The notes below the pieces were generated by a model. The model was not told the origin of the DNA. It saw only the letters and a list, made by a program, of their open reading frames with translations, and did not search any database. The translations under genes and the position numbers were made by a program. A DNA stretch of 64,000 nucleotides from Methylorubrum extorquens (GTDB lineage Bacteria > Pseudomonadota > Alphaproteobacteria > Rhizobiales > Beijerinckiaceae), in assembly GCF_024169925.1 (NCBI RefSeq), contig NZ_JALJXF010000002.1:1-64000 (forward strand), in the 5' to 3' direction. Within the stretch, counting starts at the first letter, position 1. Each line of letters begins with the position of its first letter. Below are positions 16,999-25,627 of this stretch, piece by piece.

Positions 16999-17102
16999 AA
17001 CTAAATCACCGCACCTCTGGCTCGCGGCGCGTTCAATTTGGGTCCTAAAGTCACGAGCGGCGTCTTCGCCATGAAGCCGCCGCTCGGCGCCGGGTGTTCG
17101 GG

Positions 17103-17495
17103 TCAGGCATTACCGGTCATGTACGTGGTCACGACCCCGATGATGACGCCCAGGATAGTGATGGCCGAGCCGACGACGAGCCCGACCAGCGACCGGCCGG
17201 CATCCTCGCGAGCGTTGTCATCCTGCGACGACTTGTAGAGCTTCACGCCCGAGATCCCGGCGAGCGCGATGCCGACCACCGCGAACAGGATCGTGAACAC
17301 GATGCCGGCGTTGTTGCCGCCCTGCGCGATGCTCGTCGCGTTGAGTTGCGAGCTCTGCGCCTTCTGCCGCGCCGTCTTCAGGATATCCAGCGGCGCCGAA
17401 GGATCGCCGGTGGACTGACCCAGAGCCGACATCGCGCTCATGGTCAGGATGGTGGCGCTCGCAAGCACCCGGTACTGGATATCCTTGTAGTTCAT
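17103..17495 (-). CDS. Small secreted/membrane protein of the IcmC/IcmD (DotE/DotP) type
   Basis: 130 residues from ATG at 17495, which has GGAGGC eight bases upstream; the ATG at 17507 lacks a good site. A signal peptide (YRVLASATILTMSAMSALGQ) is followed by a polar stretch and two membrane helices (NAGIVFTILFAVVGIALAGI and GLVVGSAITILGVIIGVVTT). Signal plus paired hydrophobic helices is the layout of IcmD/DotP and TraR of IncI plasmids. It begins 14 bases after the stop of the DotO gene on the same strand and is the last gene of that block. The exact Dot counterpart is uncertain. Confidence 0.55.
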   Translation of the reverse strand: MNYKDIQYRVLASATILTMSAMSALGQSTGDPSAPLDILKTARQKAQSSQLNATSIAQGGNNAGIVFTILFAVVGIALAGISGVKLYKSSQDDNAREDAGRSLVGLVVGSAITILGVIIGVVTTYMTGNA

Positions 17496-17509
17496 GAAAG
17501 CCTCCATCT

Positions 17510-20497
17510 TTAAGCAGCGGTTCTGGATCGCCCGATCGGGGGCTGAGCTTCGCTCATGAGTTCCCCCAGGACTTGATCGACGATCGTCTTGGCGATCCGG
17601 TCCTCACCGAACCGCGCCAACGCGGCCACCCGGCCCCACGTCTCGATGGCGGTGCCATCGGGAAAGCGGGCCGCCAGGATGCGCAGCGCCTCGTTGACCG
17701 CCATGCGGCGGTACAGCTCGTCTCGCACCAGGCGGTCCTCCGTCTTGGTGGTCAGGGCCCACAGCATCCGTGGCCCGAGCGAATTGTTGAGCACGATCCA
17801 GCGCTCCTCCTCGCGGAGCTTGAACCGCGCGAGCAGGTTAGCGCCCCGCCGGCCCTGTGGCCCGTGCACCTGGCGCTCGAGCGCGGCCTTCACCGCGTTG
17901 TCGAAGCCGAAGGTCTTGCGCGCCTGTTCGCGGATCTCGTTCGAGTCCGCGTTGAGCACGAGCACCGTCGAGGCCATGTCGGCGAGCGTGTCGAAGTCGG
18001 CGAGCAACTGGCTGACCAGGATCAGCTCCAGGCCCCACTTGCGGCCCTCGCGGGCATCGGACTTGACCTGCTTGGCGATCGTCTCGACGCCGCCGGTCAG
18101 GTGGTACTCGTCCATGCACAGGCGCTTGGGCGTCTCGGCCACCTGATGGTAGCGCGCCTCCCAGTACCGGACGTATTCCGCGCGGATCGCTTCGTCCGTC
18201 GGGAAATCCATCTTCGGGATTTCCTCGGCAAAGCCGGAGATCTTCGACAGGTAGACGTGCCGCGCGATCATGAACATCAGCGCGTTGTTGCGTTCGGCCT
18301 CCGGCGACTTGTGGCGCAGGGCCACGTCCTGAAGGTCGATCGACACCACCCGCGCCTCGCCGAGGTCGAGCCGGGTCGGGCGGGCGAAGATCGGGAACTT
18401 CTCGATCGCGCTCTCCAGCGCGCGCTGGACCTGGCGCACCAGCTCGGGCGTGAAGTCCTGCGCCATGATCGGCTCGCCCAGCACCCGGGCGAGATCCTCC
18501 AGCACCGGCATCGCGTGGCGCTGCGCGCGCTGCGCGTGGGTGTAGAGGCGCTTCTCCATCAGCGCGTCGACGAGGCGCCACCAGCGCGTCCGACCGCTCA
18601 CCTCGATCCCGTAGTGCGCGATGATGCGGTCGAGCTCGGGATCGACGTTGGGCTGGTAGACCGACGGCGAGGATGAGAACTCGAGATCGCTCTTGAGCTG
18701 GTAGACCCGCGAGATCAAACGCGGGATCAGCAGCGCCACCTCGGAAGACGCCACGTTGAGGAGCGTCGTCAGGAAGTTCTCGATGAAGGTGCGCTCGCGC
18801 TCCAGCGGCATGCGCCGGCCGAGGCCGAGATCGAACGGGTTGACCGCGTATTCGGCGGTGTTGAGCAGGCGCACGTAATACGCCTCGTGCCGCCGCTCGG
18901 GCGGCAGGGCGTTGCGCACCAGCTCGATGAAGCCGCTGGAGCTGACGCCGACGTCGATCACGGCGAGGTAAGGCAGCGCGGCACCGGCGCTGAAGGCCGT
19001 GAACTCGACGTTGAGCCGGTTCATCAGCACGCTCTTGCCCGAGCCGGGCGTCGCGTAAATCAGGGTCAGCCAGAACAACTGCTCGGCCGACAGCGCCTCG
19101 TAGGGCACCGGCTTGCCGTCCGGCGTCAGCAGCATGCTCTGACCCTGCTTGAACACCCCCGCGGTGCGGTGGAACGGCAGCATCGCGGCGAGATCACCCA
19201 GCGGCGCGATCGAGCCCGGCGGCACCTCCGCCTGGACCGTCATGCCCGGAACGGTCTCGCAGAGCGCGCGCAGCGGGTTGTGGGGCGCGTCGGACATCAC
19301 CGCCTCGCCCCAGGTCATCATCCCGCTCATCAGGTAGGAACGGCGCCGCTCCAGCAGCCCCGGATCCTCGCCCGGCTCGGTCCAGGTCGTGGCGATGACC
19401 CGGCCCTTGACGATGGCCTCGCCGTCCTTGTCGACGACGTCCTCCAACTCGCGCAGGGCCCGGAACAGGTTCTTGTTGGTCGGGCTCGCGAAGGCGAGAA
19501 GGCCCGCCATCACCTTCTTGAGCCGGAAGCCGATATCGGCGTCCCGGAGCCCCTCGATGTGGAAGCAGACCCGGAACGGCATGTCGGCCGTCTTCGACGC
19601 GCTCTCCAGCAGGGTCTCGAGCAGCCGGTTGAACGGCAGGATGCTCGCGGGGAACATCCGCATCACGGCGAGCGCGTAGCGGCGCCCGCCCATGTCGAGG
19701 GCGCGCATGTTGTTGGCGGCCTCGGCGTTCGACGTCATGATCTGCCGGGCGACCGTCGGCGTGAAGAACTCCGAGACGTCGTCGTCGTGCCGCTCCTTGG
19801 CGCCCGGATAGCGCCGGGTGCCCGGCCCGTAGGGCGTCCAGCCGTCCGGGGTCTCGTGGTAGAGCACCGCCGCCCGGATCTGCTCCAGGTCGCGCCGCCG
19901 CCCCTGGTCGTCGGGGGAAAGAACCCGGCCTTGCAGGCGAGCCTCGCTCAGGGCCTCCATGATCCGGCGCACGAAGGCGCCGTGCGGACCTGCGATCGAG
20001 CCGAGATGCAGGTACGGGTTCTGGGCGTCCCGTGCCGGGGGCAGCGCCTGCCAGGCCCGGCGGTTCTCCTTCTGCTCGCGGCGAACGTCGTCGGGCGTCC
20101 CGGCCGTCGGCCGGGTCCAGGCGGCGAGCAGGATCGTCTCGGCCCGGGCCCGGCCCTCGAGTACGGTGCGGCCTTCCTCGATCAGCGCCTCGACCGAGAG
20201 GCCCTTCTGACGGGAGCGCCGGCCCTGCTGCGCGACGAAGGGGTCGAGGATCCGCGCGGTGTTGAGCGAGGACTCGTAGGAGATCGTGATCTGATGGCCG
20301 GGCCGCTTCAGGATCTGCGCGATCCCGCCGGCGAAGCGCTCGACCACGTTGATGAGGTAGTCCTCGCCCGAGATGATCGAGCGCGTGCCGTCGATCTCGA
20401 TCAGCGTGAGCTGCGAGCCGTCATGGGCGTAGACGACCGCCTCCTCGCGCTCCGGATCGAAGCCCGCGAGATCGCAGAACTTGTCGGCCGTCCTCAT
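17510..20497 (-). CDS. dotO: IcmB/DotO (TraU) type IVB secretion ATPase
   Basis: 995 residues from ATG at 20497, overlapping the preceding stop as ATGA; a longer frame upstream runs through the preceding membrane-protein gene and is not used. Features: GVFKQGQSMLLTPDGKPVPY, then LIYATPGSGKSVLMNRLNVE with Walker A at about residue 485; LPYLAVIDVGVSSSGFIELV; and LCMDEYHLTGGVETIAKQVK with the Walker B/DE box near 795. This is the VirB4-class motor of I-type systems (IcmB/DotO, TraU of R64). It would energise substrate transfer or channel assembly at the inner membrane. It sits in the minus-strand block downstream of dotG and two small membrane-protein genes. Confidence 0.92.
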   Translation of the reverse strand: MRTADKFCDLAGFDPEREEAVVYAHDGSQLTLIEIDGTRSIISGEDYLINVVERFAGGIAQILKRPGHQITISYESSLNTARILDPFVAQQGRRSRQKGLSVEALIEEGRTVLEGRARAETILLAAWTRPTAGTPDDVRREQKENRRAWQALPPARDAQNPYLHLGSIAGPHGAFVRRIMEALSEARLQGRVLSPDDQGRRRDLEQIRAAVLYHETPDGWTPYGPGTRRYPGAKERHDDDVSEFFTPTVARQIMTSNAEAANNMRALDMGGRRYALAVMRMFPASILPFNRLLETLLESASKTADMPFRVCFHIEGLRDADIGFRLKKVMAGLLAFASPTNKNLFRALRELEDVVDKDGEAIVKGRVIATTWTEPGEDPGLLERRRSYLMSGMMTWGEAVMSDAPHNPLRALCETVPGMTVQAEVPPGSIAPLGDLAAMLPFHRTAGVFKQGQSMLLTPDGKPVPYEALSAEQLFWLTLIYATPGSGKSVLMNRLNVEFTAFSAGAALPYLAVIDVGVSSSGFIELVRNALPPERRHEAYYVRLLNTAEYAVNPFDLGLGRRMPLERERTFIENFLTTLLNVASSEVALLIPRLISRVYQLKSDLEFSSSPSVYQPNVDPELDRIIAHYGIEVSGRTRWWRLVDALMEKRLYTHAQRAQRHAMPVLEDLARVLGEPIMAQDFTPELVRQVQRALESAIEKFPIFARPTRLDLGEARVVSIDLQDVALRHKSPEAERNNALMFMIARHVYLSKISGFAEEIPKMDFPTDEAIRAEYVRYWEARYHQVAETPKRLCMDEYHLTGGVETIAKQVKSDAREGRKWGLELILVSQLLADFDTLADMASTVLVLNADSNEIREQARKTFGFDNAVKAALERQVHGPQGRRGANLLARFKLREEERWIVLNNSLGPRMLWALTTKTEDRLVRDELYRRMAVNEALRILAARFPDGTAIETWGRVAALARFGEDRIAKTIVDQVLGELMSEAQPPIGRSRTAA

Positions 20498-20979
20498 TGA
20501 TGGAGCCCCAGGATCACGGCGAACTGGTAGACCGGCACCGAGAGGGCAAAGAGCCAGGCGCCGAGAAGACCGGGAATGACCGCCCGCATCAGCGGGGCCT
20601 GCCGGACGTGGAGCGCGCAGTAGAGCTGGAACCCGGCAAAGACGATCGCCGCGCACGACAGCATGATGCTGGCCGGATAGTAGACGTATATCAGCGGCTG
20701 CGACGTGATCGCCCCGTCGAGCCCCCTGAGCAGGCTGTCGTAGAACAGGCCGGTCAGGATGAGGCACCCGCCCGCACCCAACCCGCCGACATGCAGCACC
20801 CGGCGCAAGGAGGGATCGGAGCAGACGACCCGCGACCAGGCCGGCGCCACGAGGCAGACGTAGCAACCGGTCGCAAGGATGACGGCGACGGCGCACCGGC
20901 TCATCGACGGATGATCGTCGAGGAGCATCGCCGCGTTAATGGTCAGGTTGTCGAGGATGGGCCAGCTTCCGTCGTTCAT
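20494..20979 (-). CDS. Polytopic membrane protein of the T4SS block
   Basis: 161 residues from ATG at 20979 (MNDGSWPILDNLTINAAMLL); a TTG ten codons earlier is the alternative. Four hydrophobic segments are visible: AVAVILATGCYVCLVAPAWS, VGGLGAGGCLILTGLFYDSL, YYPASIMLSCAAIVFAGFQL and RAVIPGLLGAWLFALSVPVY. It overlaps dotO by 4 bases and follows a small membrane-protein gene. Position between DotG and DotO corresponds to IcmG/C/D/J in Legionella and TraP-TraT in IncI plasmids, but I cannot assign it to one of these. A channel component is inferred from the operon. Confidence 0.6.
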   Translation of the reverse strand: MNDGSWPILDNLTINAAMLLDDHPSMSRCAVAVILATGCYVCLVAPAWSRVVCSDPSLRRVLHVGGLGAGGCLILTGLFYDSLLRGLDGAITSQPLIYVYYPASIMLSCAAIVFAGFQLYCALHVRQAPLMRAVIPGLLGAWLFALSVPVYQFAVILGLHQ

Positions 20980-21009
20980 CGCGCGATTTCCGAACTCGAG
21001 GCTGCGCAA

Positions 21010-21264
21010 TCAGGCGGCGAAGTAGAGGGAGAACTGCGCGATCAGGAGCGTCACGCAGGTCATCGCGCTGCCGAGGATGGCGGCGATCAGCCAATTCCCC
21101 GCCGTGCCGTCGCCGGAGGCGTTGGCCTGGTAGACCCGCACCAGGGCGTAGCCGGCCAGGAAGATGCCGGCGACGGCGGCGAGCACGACCACGAGCCAGG
21201 CCAGGACCGGCATGAGCGCGATCAGGCCGCGCAGGACGTCGGCGATCCCCCTCGATCCGTTCAT
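21010..21264 (-). CDS. Small IcmD/DotP-like membrane protein
   Basis: 84 residues, starting with an ATGA overlap with the dotG stop. Hydrophobic helices: PVLAWLVVVLAAVAGIFLAG and LIAAILGSAMTCVTLLIAQF, separated by a short polar loop (QANASGDGTAGNW). Size and two-helix layout resemble the mature part of IcmD/DotP and the gene at 17103-17495, suggesting the two are distant paralogues. No signal peptide is obvious. Its tight coupling between dotG and dotO supports a role in the secretion channel. Confidence 0.55.
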   Translation of the reverse strand: MNGSRGIADVLRGLIALMPVLAWLVVVLAAVAGIFLAGYALVRVYQANASGDGTAGNWLIAAILGSAMTCVTLLIAQFSLYFAA

Positions 21265-22577
21265 GGCCGCCTCGCGTAGGAGGCCGGCAGGGTCTCGGGC
21301 CGGTATCCGGCGCCGTAGGCCGGATCGGACCCGTAGCCGGTGCCGTAGGCCGGATCGGACCCGTAGCCGGTGCCGGCGCCGACCGTGACGCGGGCGGCGT
21401 CGAGCGGCACCACGACCGGCTGCAGGAAGACGATGCCGATCGGGAAATTGATCGGCGAGGACATCGTCGGCGGGCGGCTGAAGGAGCGCGATGCGGCCGA
21501 GGTCATCGCCTGTCCCACCGGCAGGGTTGCGCCCATGCCGGCGGTCAGCCAGTCGATGTTGCGGCCCGATTGCACGGCAAAGCCATTGCCGACCACCGTC
21601 TGGGTGTTGAGCTGCGTGAGCTGCTGGCCGATCTGGCCGACGCCCTGGAGCAGGCCGGCGACGACGAGGCCGCCGTAGCGCTCGAGCACGTGGTTGTCGA
21701 CGTCCTCCGCCACCCCGGAGCGGGCCTGATCGACGGTGATCGCCAGCGCCTGCATCGGCCCCTGGCGGCCGTCCTGCAGGATCATGGTGGTGAATCGGAT
21801 CGAGGCTTGCGTCTGCGAGTAGACGATCTGCCCCATCAGCCGGATGCCGTTGAGCGGACCGGGCTGCTGGCGTTCGTCGAGGTCGACGATGGTGGCAAAG
21901 ACCGGCGCGCCCGGATCGTCCGAGTTGAAGCCGCGGTCGAGCACCGCGTAGGCGACGTCGCCGGCGCGCGCCACGGTCGCGTGCCGGATGCCCGGCCCGA
22001 ACGGCCCGGTCACCACCGGTGCAGCAGCGGCCCGCGGCTCGGGGGGCTTGGGTCGCTCGCCCTTGGCGAACGAGCGCACCAGGAACCCGCCGGGGGTCGG
22101 CTTCAGCAGCGCCTGGAGCTGATCGTTGATCGCCGCGACCTGCGCCGGATCGGCCGTCGGCTGGACCGGCGCATCCTTGTAGACGGTGTGGAACACGTCG
22201 CGGTCGACGTAGACGATCTGAGGCGGTGGCGCGGCCGGGGGTGGCTCGGCCGGCTTCGGCTCCGAGTTCGCGTCGGGCATCTCGCCGAGCTGCGCGCCGC
22301 GGCTCTCGGCGATCACCGTCGGGGCGACGTAGGGCTTGCCGCCGCCGGCCTTCTCGTCGGCCGCCTGCCGGTTCACGCCGGCACGGCGGTCGGCCTCGGC
22401 CTTGCCCACCGGCTTCATCATGTCGTTCCCCGGGTTCGGGGTCTGGCCCCGGATCTCGGAGGTGCCGCCGGCCCCCCGGTCGATCCCCGGCGCGTCGGAG
22501 AGGATGAAGGCGGCCGAGCCGAGCGCCACCACCAGGACGACGCCACCGAGCGCGGCCGACGTTTTCATGTCGAGCAT
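21261..22577 (-). CDS. dotG: DotG/IcmE (TraO) core-complex protein
   Basis: 438 residues. I chose ATG at 22577 because AGGAGG lies just upstream; GTG at 22583 overlaps that site. An N-terminal membrane helix (TSAALGGVVLVVALGSAAFI) is followed by a Pro/Ala-rich periplasmic linker, then a VirB10-like C-terminal domain: RAGDVAYAVLDRGFNSDDPG, FATIVDLDERQQPGPLNGIR, LMGQIVYSQTQASIRFTTMI and PTMSSPINFPIGIVFLQPVV. DotG spans from inner to outer membrane in the type IVB core. It lacks the long pentapeptide-like repeat region of Legionella DotG and so is short, as in IncI TraO. Its extreme C-terminus carries a tandem 10-residue duplication (GTGYGSDPAY). Confidence 0.92.
   Translation of the reverse strand: MLDMKTSAALGGVVLVVALGSAAFILSDAPGIDRGAGGTSEIRGQTPNPGNDMMKPVGKAEADRRAGVNRQAADEKAGGGKPYVAPTVIAESRGAQLGEMPDANSEPKPAEPPPAAPPPQIVYVDRDVFHTVYKDAPVQPTADPAQVAAINDQLQALLKPTPGGFLVRSFAKGERPKPPEPRAAAAPVVTGPFGPGIRHATVARAGDVAYAVLDRGFNSDDPGAPVFATIVDLDERQQPGPLNGIRLMGQIVYSQTQASIRFTTMILQDGRQGPMQALAITVDQARSGVAEDVDNHVLERYGGLVVAGLLQGVGQIGQQLTQLNTQTVVGNGFAVQSGRNIDWLTAGMGATLPVGQAMTSAASRSFSRPPTMSSPINFPIGIVFLQPVVVPLDAARVTVGAGTGYGSDPAYGTGYGSDPAYGAGYRPETLPASYARRP
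21312..21371. repeat. Two tandem 30-bp repeats at the 3' end of dotG
   Basis: The unit GCCGTAGGCCGGATCGGACC + CGTAGCCGGT appears twice in direct succession and encodes two copies of a Gly/Tyr-rich decapeptide at the DotG C-terminus. A third, partial copy (GCCGTAGGCC) is the start of a further unit. The length is a multiple of three, so copy-number change would keep the frame. Confidence 0.8.
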
Positions 22578-22586
22578 GGCCACCTC

Positions 22587-23675
22587 CTAGAAATCGACGC
22601 TGATGGCGGTCTCGGCACCGTCGCCGCGCTCGGCGACGAGGCGCGAGGCCGGGCGCAGGAACTCGTAGACGCGGAACCCCGCCGCGGCGTCGGCCGCTGC
22701 GACCGGCTGCGGGCTCACGAGCGTCCCCTGAACGCGCACGTACATCCGATCACGGTAGAGCCAGGCCTGCGCCCCGTTCGCGACGAGCGCTTGCGCCCCG
22801 GCCGGGGGCGTGCCGGCGCCGAACAGGTGCAGCAGCGCCGTCGTGCCGGGCGGGCCGGCGGCCGGACCCGCAGGCCGTCCCCCGCCCTTGCGGACCGGCC
22901 CCGAGGGGGCGGACGCCACCTTGACCGGCACGAGCGGCGAGGTGCCGGAAACCCGCACGGTGACCGGGATGTCCACCGTTTCGCTCGACCCGGAGAGGAT
23001 CATCAGCGGGATCGGGTAGGAGACGTTCTCCAGCCGGATCAGGATGTTGCCCCAGGTGTCGAACCGGCAGGGCATGAGATTGATCGAGGTCGGCCGGTCG
23101 GCGCCCGCCGCGGCCGCGACCTGCGTCGCACCCATCGCCGTATCCTGACCGCAGCCGGTCCCGTCCTGCGCGAACAGGCGCGGATCGTAGGCGACCGAGG
23201 CGATCGGCCAGGGATTCCCCTTGGCGTCGACGAAGGTGATCGGGCTCACCACACCGTAGGCGAGGTGCAGCGTCTCCGGGGCGGCCCGGCTGATCTCCTG
23301 CGTTACCGTGAGAAGCCGGGGCTCGGGCCGCGGCATGCGCCCGTCGCGCCCCGGGAAGGTCCCAGCGCCTTGCGCCTCCTGCACCGTGCGGCGGATGTCC
23401 TGGATCTCGCCGGGCTTGAGGATCATGCCCTGCGTGGTTCCAAGCATGCGCTTGCGCAGCTCTTCGAGCTCGACCGCCGTCAGCGGACGAGGCGCGGGCG
23501 GGGGCGCCTGCGTGGCCACCGCTCCCGAGGGCGGCACGCCGGCCGGGCGCCGCACAGCGGCCCCTGCGGCCGGCTCGGCCGACTGACCCGCTCCCTGCGC
23601 GTGCGCGGCCGGGATCGCCCAGAATGCAGCCGCGACCAGGCAGCCCGAGGCCCACACGCGCTTCACGGGCTTCAT
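22587..23675 (-). CDS. dotH: DotH/IcmK (TraN) outer-membrane core protein
   Basis: 362 residues from ATG at 23675 (MKPVKRVWASGCLVAAAFWA) with a signal peptide ending near AHAQ. A Pro/Ala-rich linker is followed by LTAVELEELRKRMLGTTQGM and ILKPGEIQDIRRTVQEAQGA, a signature of the DotH family, and then a beta-rich C-terminal domain (ETLHLAYGVVSPITFVDAKG, NPWPIASVAYDP, SINLMPCRFDTWGNILIRLE). DotH forms the outer-membrane ring with DotC and DotD in type IVB systems. It overlaps dotI by 4 bases and ends 9 bases before dotG, in the same order (dotI-dotH-dotG) as Legionella and IncI plasmids. Confidence 0.92.
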   Translation of the reverse strand: MKPVKRVWASGCLVAAAFWAIPAAHAQGAGQSAEPAAGAAVRRPAGVPPSGAVATQAPPPAPRPLTAVELEELRKRMLGTTQGMILKPGEIQDIRRTVQEAQGAGTFPGRDGRMPRPEPRLLTVTQEISRAAPETLHLAYGVVSPITFVDAKGNPWPIASVAYDPRLFAQDGTGCGQDTAMGATQVAAAAGADRPTSINLMPCRFDTWGNILIRLENVSYPIPLMILSGSSETVDIPVTVRVSGTSPLVPVKVASAPSGPVRKGGGRPAGPAAGPPGTTALLHLFGAGTPPAGAQALVANGAQAWLYRDRMYVRVQGTLVSPQPVAAADAAAGFRVYEFLRPASRLVAERGDGAETAISVDF

Positions 23676-24328
23676 GGCGCCACCTGGTTGGTCAACTGCT
23701 GCGTCGAGATTACCGAGTCGATCGCGATGCCGTTGGGGTTGATCGGCGAGGGATCGATCCGCACGATCGTCATTTCCAGTACGCGCCGCTCGACCTTGGT
23801 CTCGACGTTGGTGCGGTAGAAGATCTGCAAGGGCACTTCGACCCGCCAGTAGTACCGCCCGCCCGCCTTGCCTTCCTCGGCAATGTTGGCCGGATCCGTG
23901 GTCACGGCCGAGACGGTCTGGTAGCCGAGAACGACCTTCTGGATGATGCCGCTCTCTTGCAGCGCCGCCCGGTAACGATCGCGGCCCTGAGGTGTGAACG
24001 CTTGCGACAGGGCGTTGTTGATGAGCGCGCGCCAGTTGGCATAGTCGTAGGAGTTCAGCTCGACCGCCGCGGAGACCGCGAACTCCTTCAGCCGTGCCTG
24101 ACTGATGTTGGGCTCGGTAAGCGGGATCGCCTCGCAGACGGCCTGCGCGTCCGACGTCCAGATGAACTGCTTGATTGGGTAGCGGTAGAACGCGTTGTAG
24201 AACAGCAGCAGATTGACGACGAGCGACAGGCACAGGAACATTGCCAGCAGCAGGATCCAGTACCACTGGTTCCGCAGCATCATCTGGCCAGCATCGACCT
24301 CGCGGGAAATACGCTCGGCCGACTTCAT
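23672..24328 (-). CDS. dotI: DotI/IcmL (TraM) inner-membrane protein
   Basis: 218 residues from ATG at 24328. Short cytoplasmic start, one membrane helix (QWYWILLLAMFLCLSLVVNL), then a periplasmic domain: YRYPIKQFIWTSDAQAVCEA, IPLTEPNISQARLKEFAVSA and a C-terminal VERRVLEMTIVRIDPSPINP. This is the VirB8-like DotI/IcmL family, which forms an inner-membrane complex with DotJ. It overlaps both dotH and the preceding small gene by 4 bases, so it is tightly coupled. Confidence 0.92.
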   Translation of the reverse strand: MKSAERISREVDAGQMMLRNQWYWILLLAMFLCLSLVVNLLLFYNAFYRYPIKQFIWTSDAQAVCEAIPLTEPNISQARLKEFAVSAAVELNSYDYANWRALINNALSQAFTPQGRDRYRAALQESGIIQKVVLGYQTVSAVTTDPANIAEEGKAGGRYYWRVEVPLQIFYRTNVETKVERRVLEMTIVRIDPSPINPNGIAIDSVISTQQLTNQVAP

Positions 24329-24612
24329 GGCTCTGGCTTTCCGGGTTGCTCCAGAGGGGCGGGACTCGGAGCGGCCACGGTCCTGACCTGGCAGCCGAAT
24401 ACCCCACCGTCGGCAACGTAGGGGATCACGTCGGCCCGCCAGACGCAGAGGTAGGCGAGCCACATCATGGCCATGAGCGACGTGAACACGGCGCCCGCGA
24501 GGAACGCCGAGGCGCGCGCGTAGCCGGAGAGCCGGTCGCTCAGCGCCGAGGGCGACAGGCATCCTTGTGCCGAGGGCAGGCTGAACGCCCCGATCGATGC
24601 GCGGCGGGCCAT
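24325..24612 (-). CDS. DotJ/IcmM-like small membrane protein
   Basis: 95 residues with one strong membrane helix (ASAFLAGAVFTSLMAMMWLA) and a short Pro-rich tail. DotJ of Legionella is about this size, resembles the N-terminal membrane part of DotI without its periplasmic domain, and is encoded just upstream of dotI, exactly as here. Sequence conservation is too low to prove orthology; size, topology and position carry the call. Confidence 0.55.
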   Translation of the reverse strand: MARRASIGAFSLPSAQGCLSPSALSDRLSGYARASAFLAGAVFTSLMAMMWLAYLCVWRADVIPYVADGGVFGCQVRTVAAPSPAPLEQPGKPEP

Positions 24613-24614
24613 CG

Positions 24615-25394
24615 TCAGCTTCCGGTCAGGACGGCGAGCAGCTTGGCGTCGTCGCCTGCCTCGTACCCCACCATGATCGCGAGCCGACCGTCAGGACGCG
24701 GCACGAACATGGTCGGAACCCCGGGCCGCAGATGCGGGGCCGCGGCAAAGATGGCCGCGAAGGCCTCCTTGTTCTCGGCGAGCTTCGCGGTGTGCTCGGG
24801 GCTGGCCGCCGCGGCCGGTGTGGTCTTGGCGTCGAAGGCGCCCTTGAGCGCCGCGAGGCGATCCGGGCTGGAGAGGATCGCAGCCGCCATACGATTGCCG
24901 GCCTCGGGCTCGCCCAGCACGACGATCGGCACCCAGCGCGCCGCCACGCGACCGTGCAGGGCGGTGAAAGCGGCGTGGCAGTACGGGCAGCGTGGATCGA
25001 AGAAGATCGTCGCCACCTGGCCCACCGGCGTTCCGTCCGGGATGTCCGCGACGGCGTCGAGCTTGCCCAGCAACTCCATCACCTGTCGGGCGACCTTTGC
25101 GTCCTCGATCGTGGCGTAGGCCACGTTCGCGGCAGGCGGCATGGCAGGCTGCACAACCTGCGGAGAGGCGAGAGTCTGGCTGGGAGCCGCGCCTTGAGCC
25201 GCAGGCGCTGACACACCATTCGTCAAGTTTGCCGGCGCTGCCGCAGGGATAGTCGATGCAAGCCCTGCGGCAGGCTGATTAGGTGCATTCGCAACGATCT
25301 GTAGCTGGACCGGAATCCAGTTATGACTTGTGGCAAGATAGACACAGGCAACCAGTGATCCGGCCCAAGCCAAGTGTTTGGCGGCGGTCTCCAT
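24615..25394 (-). CDS. Periplasmic thioredoxin-like CxxC protein (DsbC/DsbG-like)
   Basis: 259 residues. An N-terminal signal or membrane anchor (KHLAWAGSLVACVYLATSHN) is followed by a ~70-residue Ala/Pro-rich linker and a thioredoxin fold with TIFFDPRCPYCHAAF (CPYC near residue 135), an alpha-helical insert and the cis-Pro loop GVPTMFVPRPDG. Disulfide oxidoreductases of this sort accompany IncI and other conjugation systems, where they help fold cysteine-containing secreted components such as DotH or the three paralogues at 32.5-35.3 kb. It is the first gene of the minus-strand block and starts 3 bases before the next gene. Confidence 0.8.
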   Translation of the reverse strand: METAAKHLAWAGSLVACVYLATSHNWIPVQLQIVANAPNQPAAGLASTIPAAAPANLTNGVSAPAAQGAAPSQTLASPQVVQPAMPPAANVAYATIEDAKVARQVMELLGKLDAVADIPDGTPVGQVATIFFDPRCPYCHAAFTALHGRVAARWVPIVVLGEPEAGNRMAAAILSSPDRLAALKGAFDAKTTPAAAASPEHTAKLAENKEAFAAIFAAAPHLRPGVPTMFVPRPDGRLAIMVGYEAGDDAKLLAVLTGS

Positions 25395-25627
25395 GCTGTA
25401 TACGCCTCGCGAAAGTCGCTAAAATCCTCATTGCGGCTCTTATTGCGAACGCACGCTCGCTATGTCAATGAAGACCGAGCCTAGTGCATCTAGTGTCCTA
25501 AAAAGTGGAGTCATCATGGTCTATAAGCCACACAAAATAATGTGGTAATTCTATGAATGGTTTTTTATTGTCGCGTTTGTGCTTCATGTAGCCGACGCTA
25601 TTCACCAAATAGGTCAGAGTAAGCGCC
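25395..25627. promoter_or_regulatory. Divergent promoter region between the two T4SS blocks
   Basis: 233 bases between the minus-strand and plus-strand secretion operons, noticeably more AT-rich than its surroundings (for example 25540-25570). It contains a small hairpin, CCACA...TGTGG, at about 25530-25545. It should hold promoters for both operons, but I cannot fix -35/-10 elements. An 80-codon minus-strand frame crossing it shows no coding character. Confidence 0.35.

Noticed and set aside
20497..23819. Long plus-strand frames opposite dotO, dotG and dotH
   Set aside because: Shadows of the minus-strand secretion genes; no domain-like pattern.
24992..25252. Arg/Pro-rich plus-strand frame opposite the CxxC protein
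   Set aside because: Shadow frame; no coding signal.
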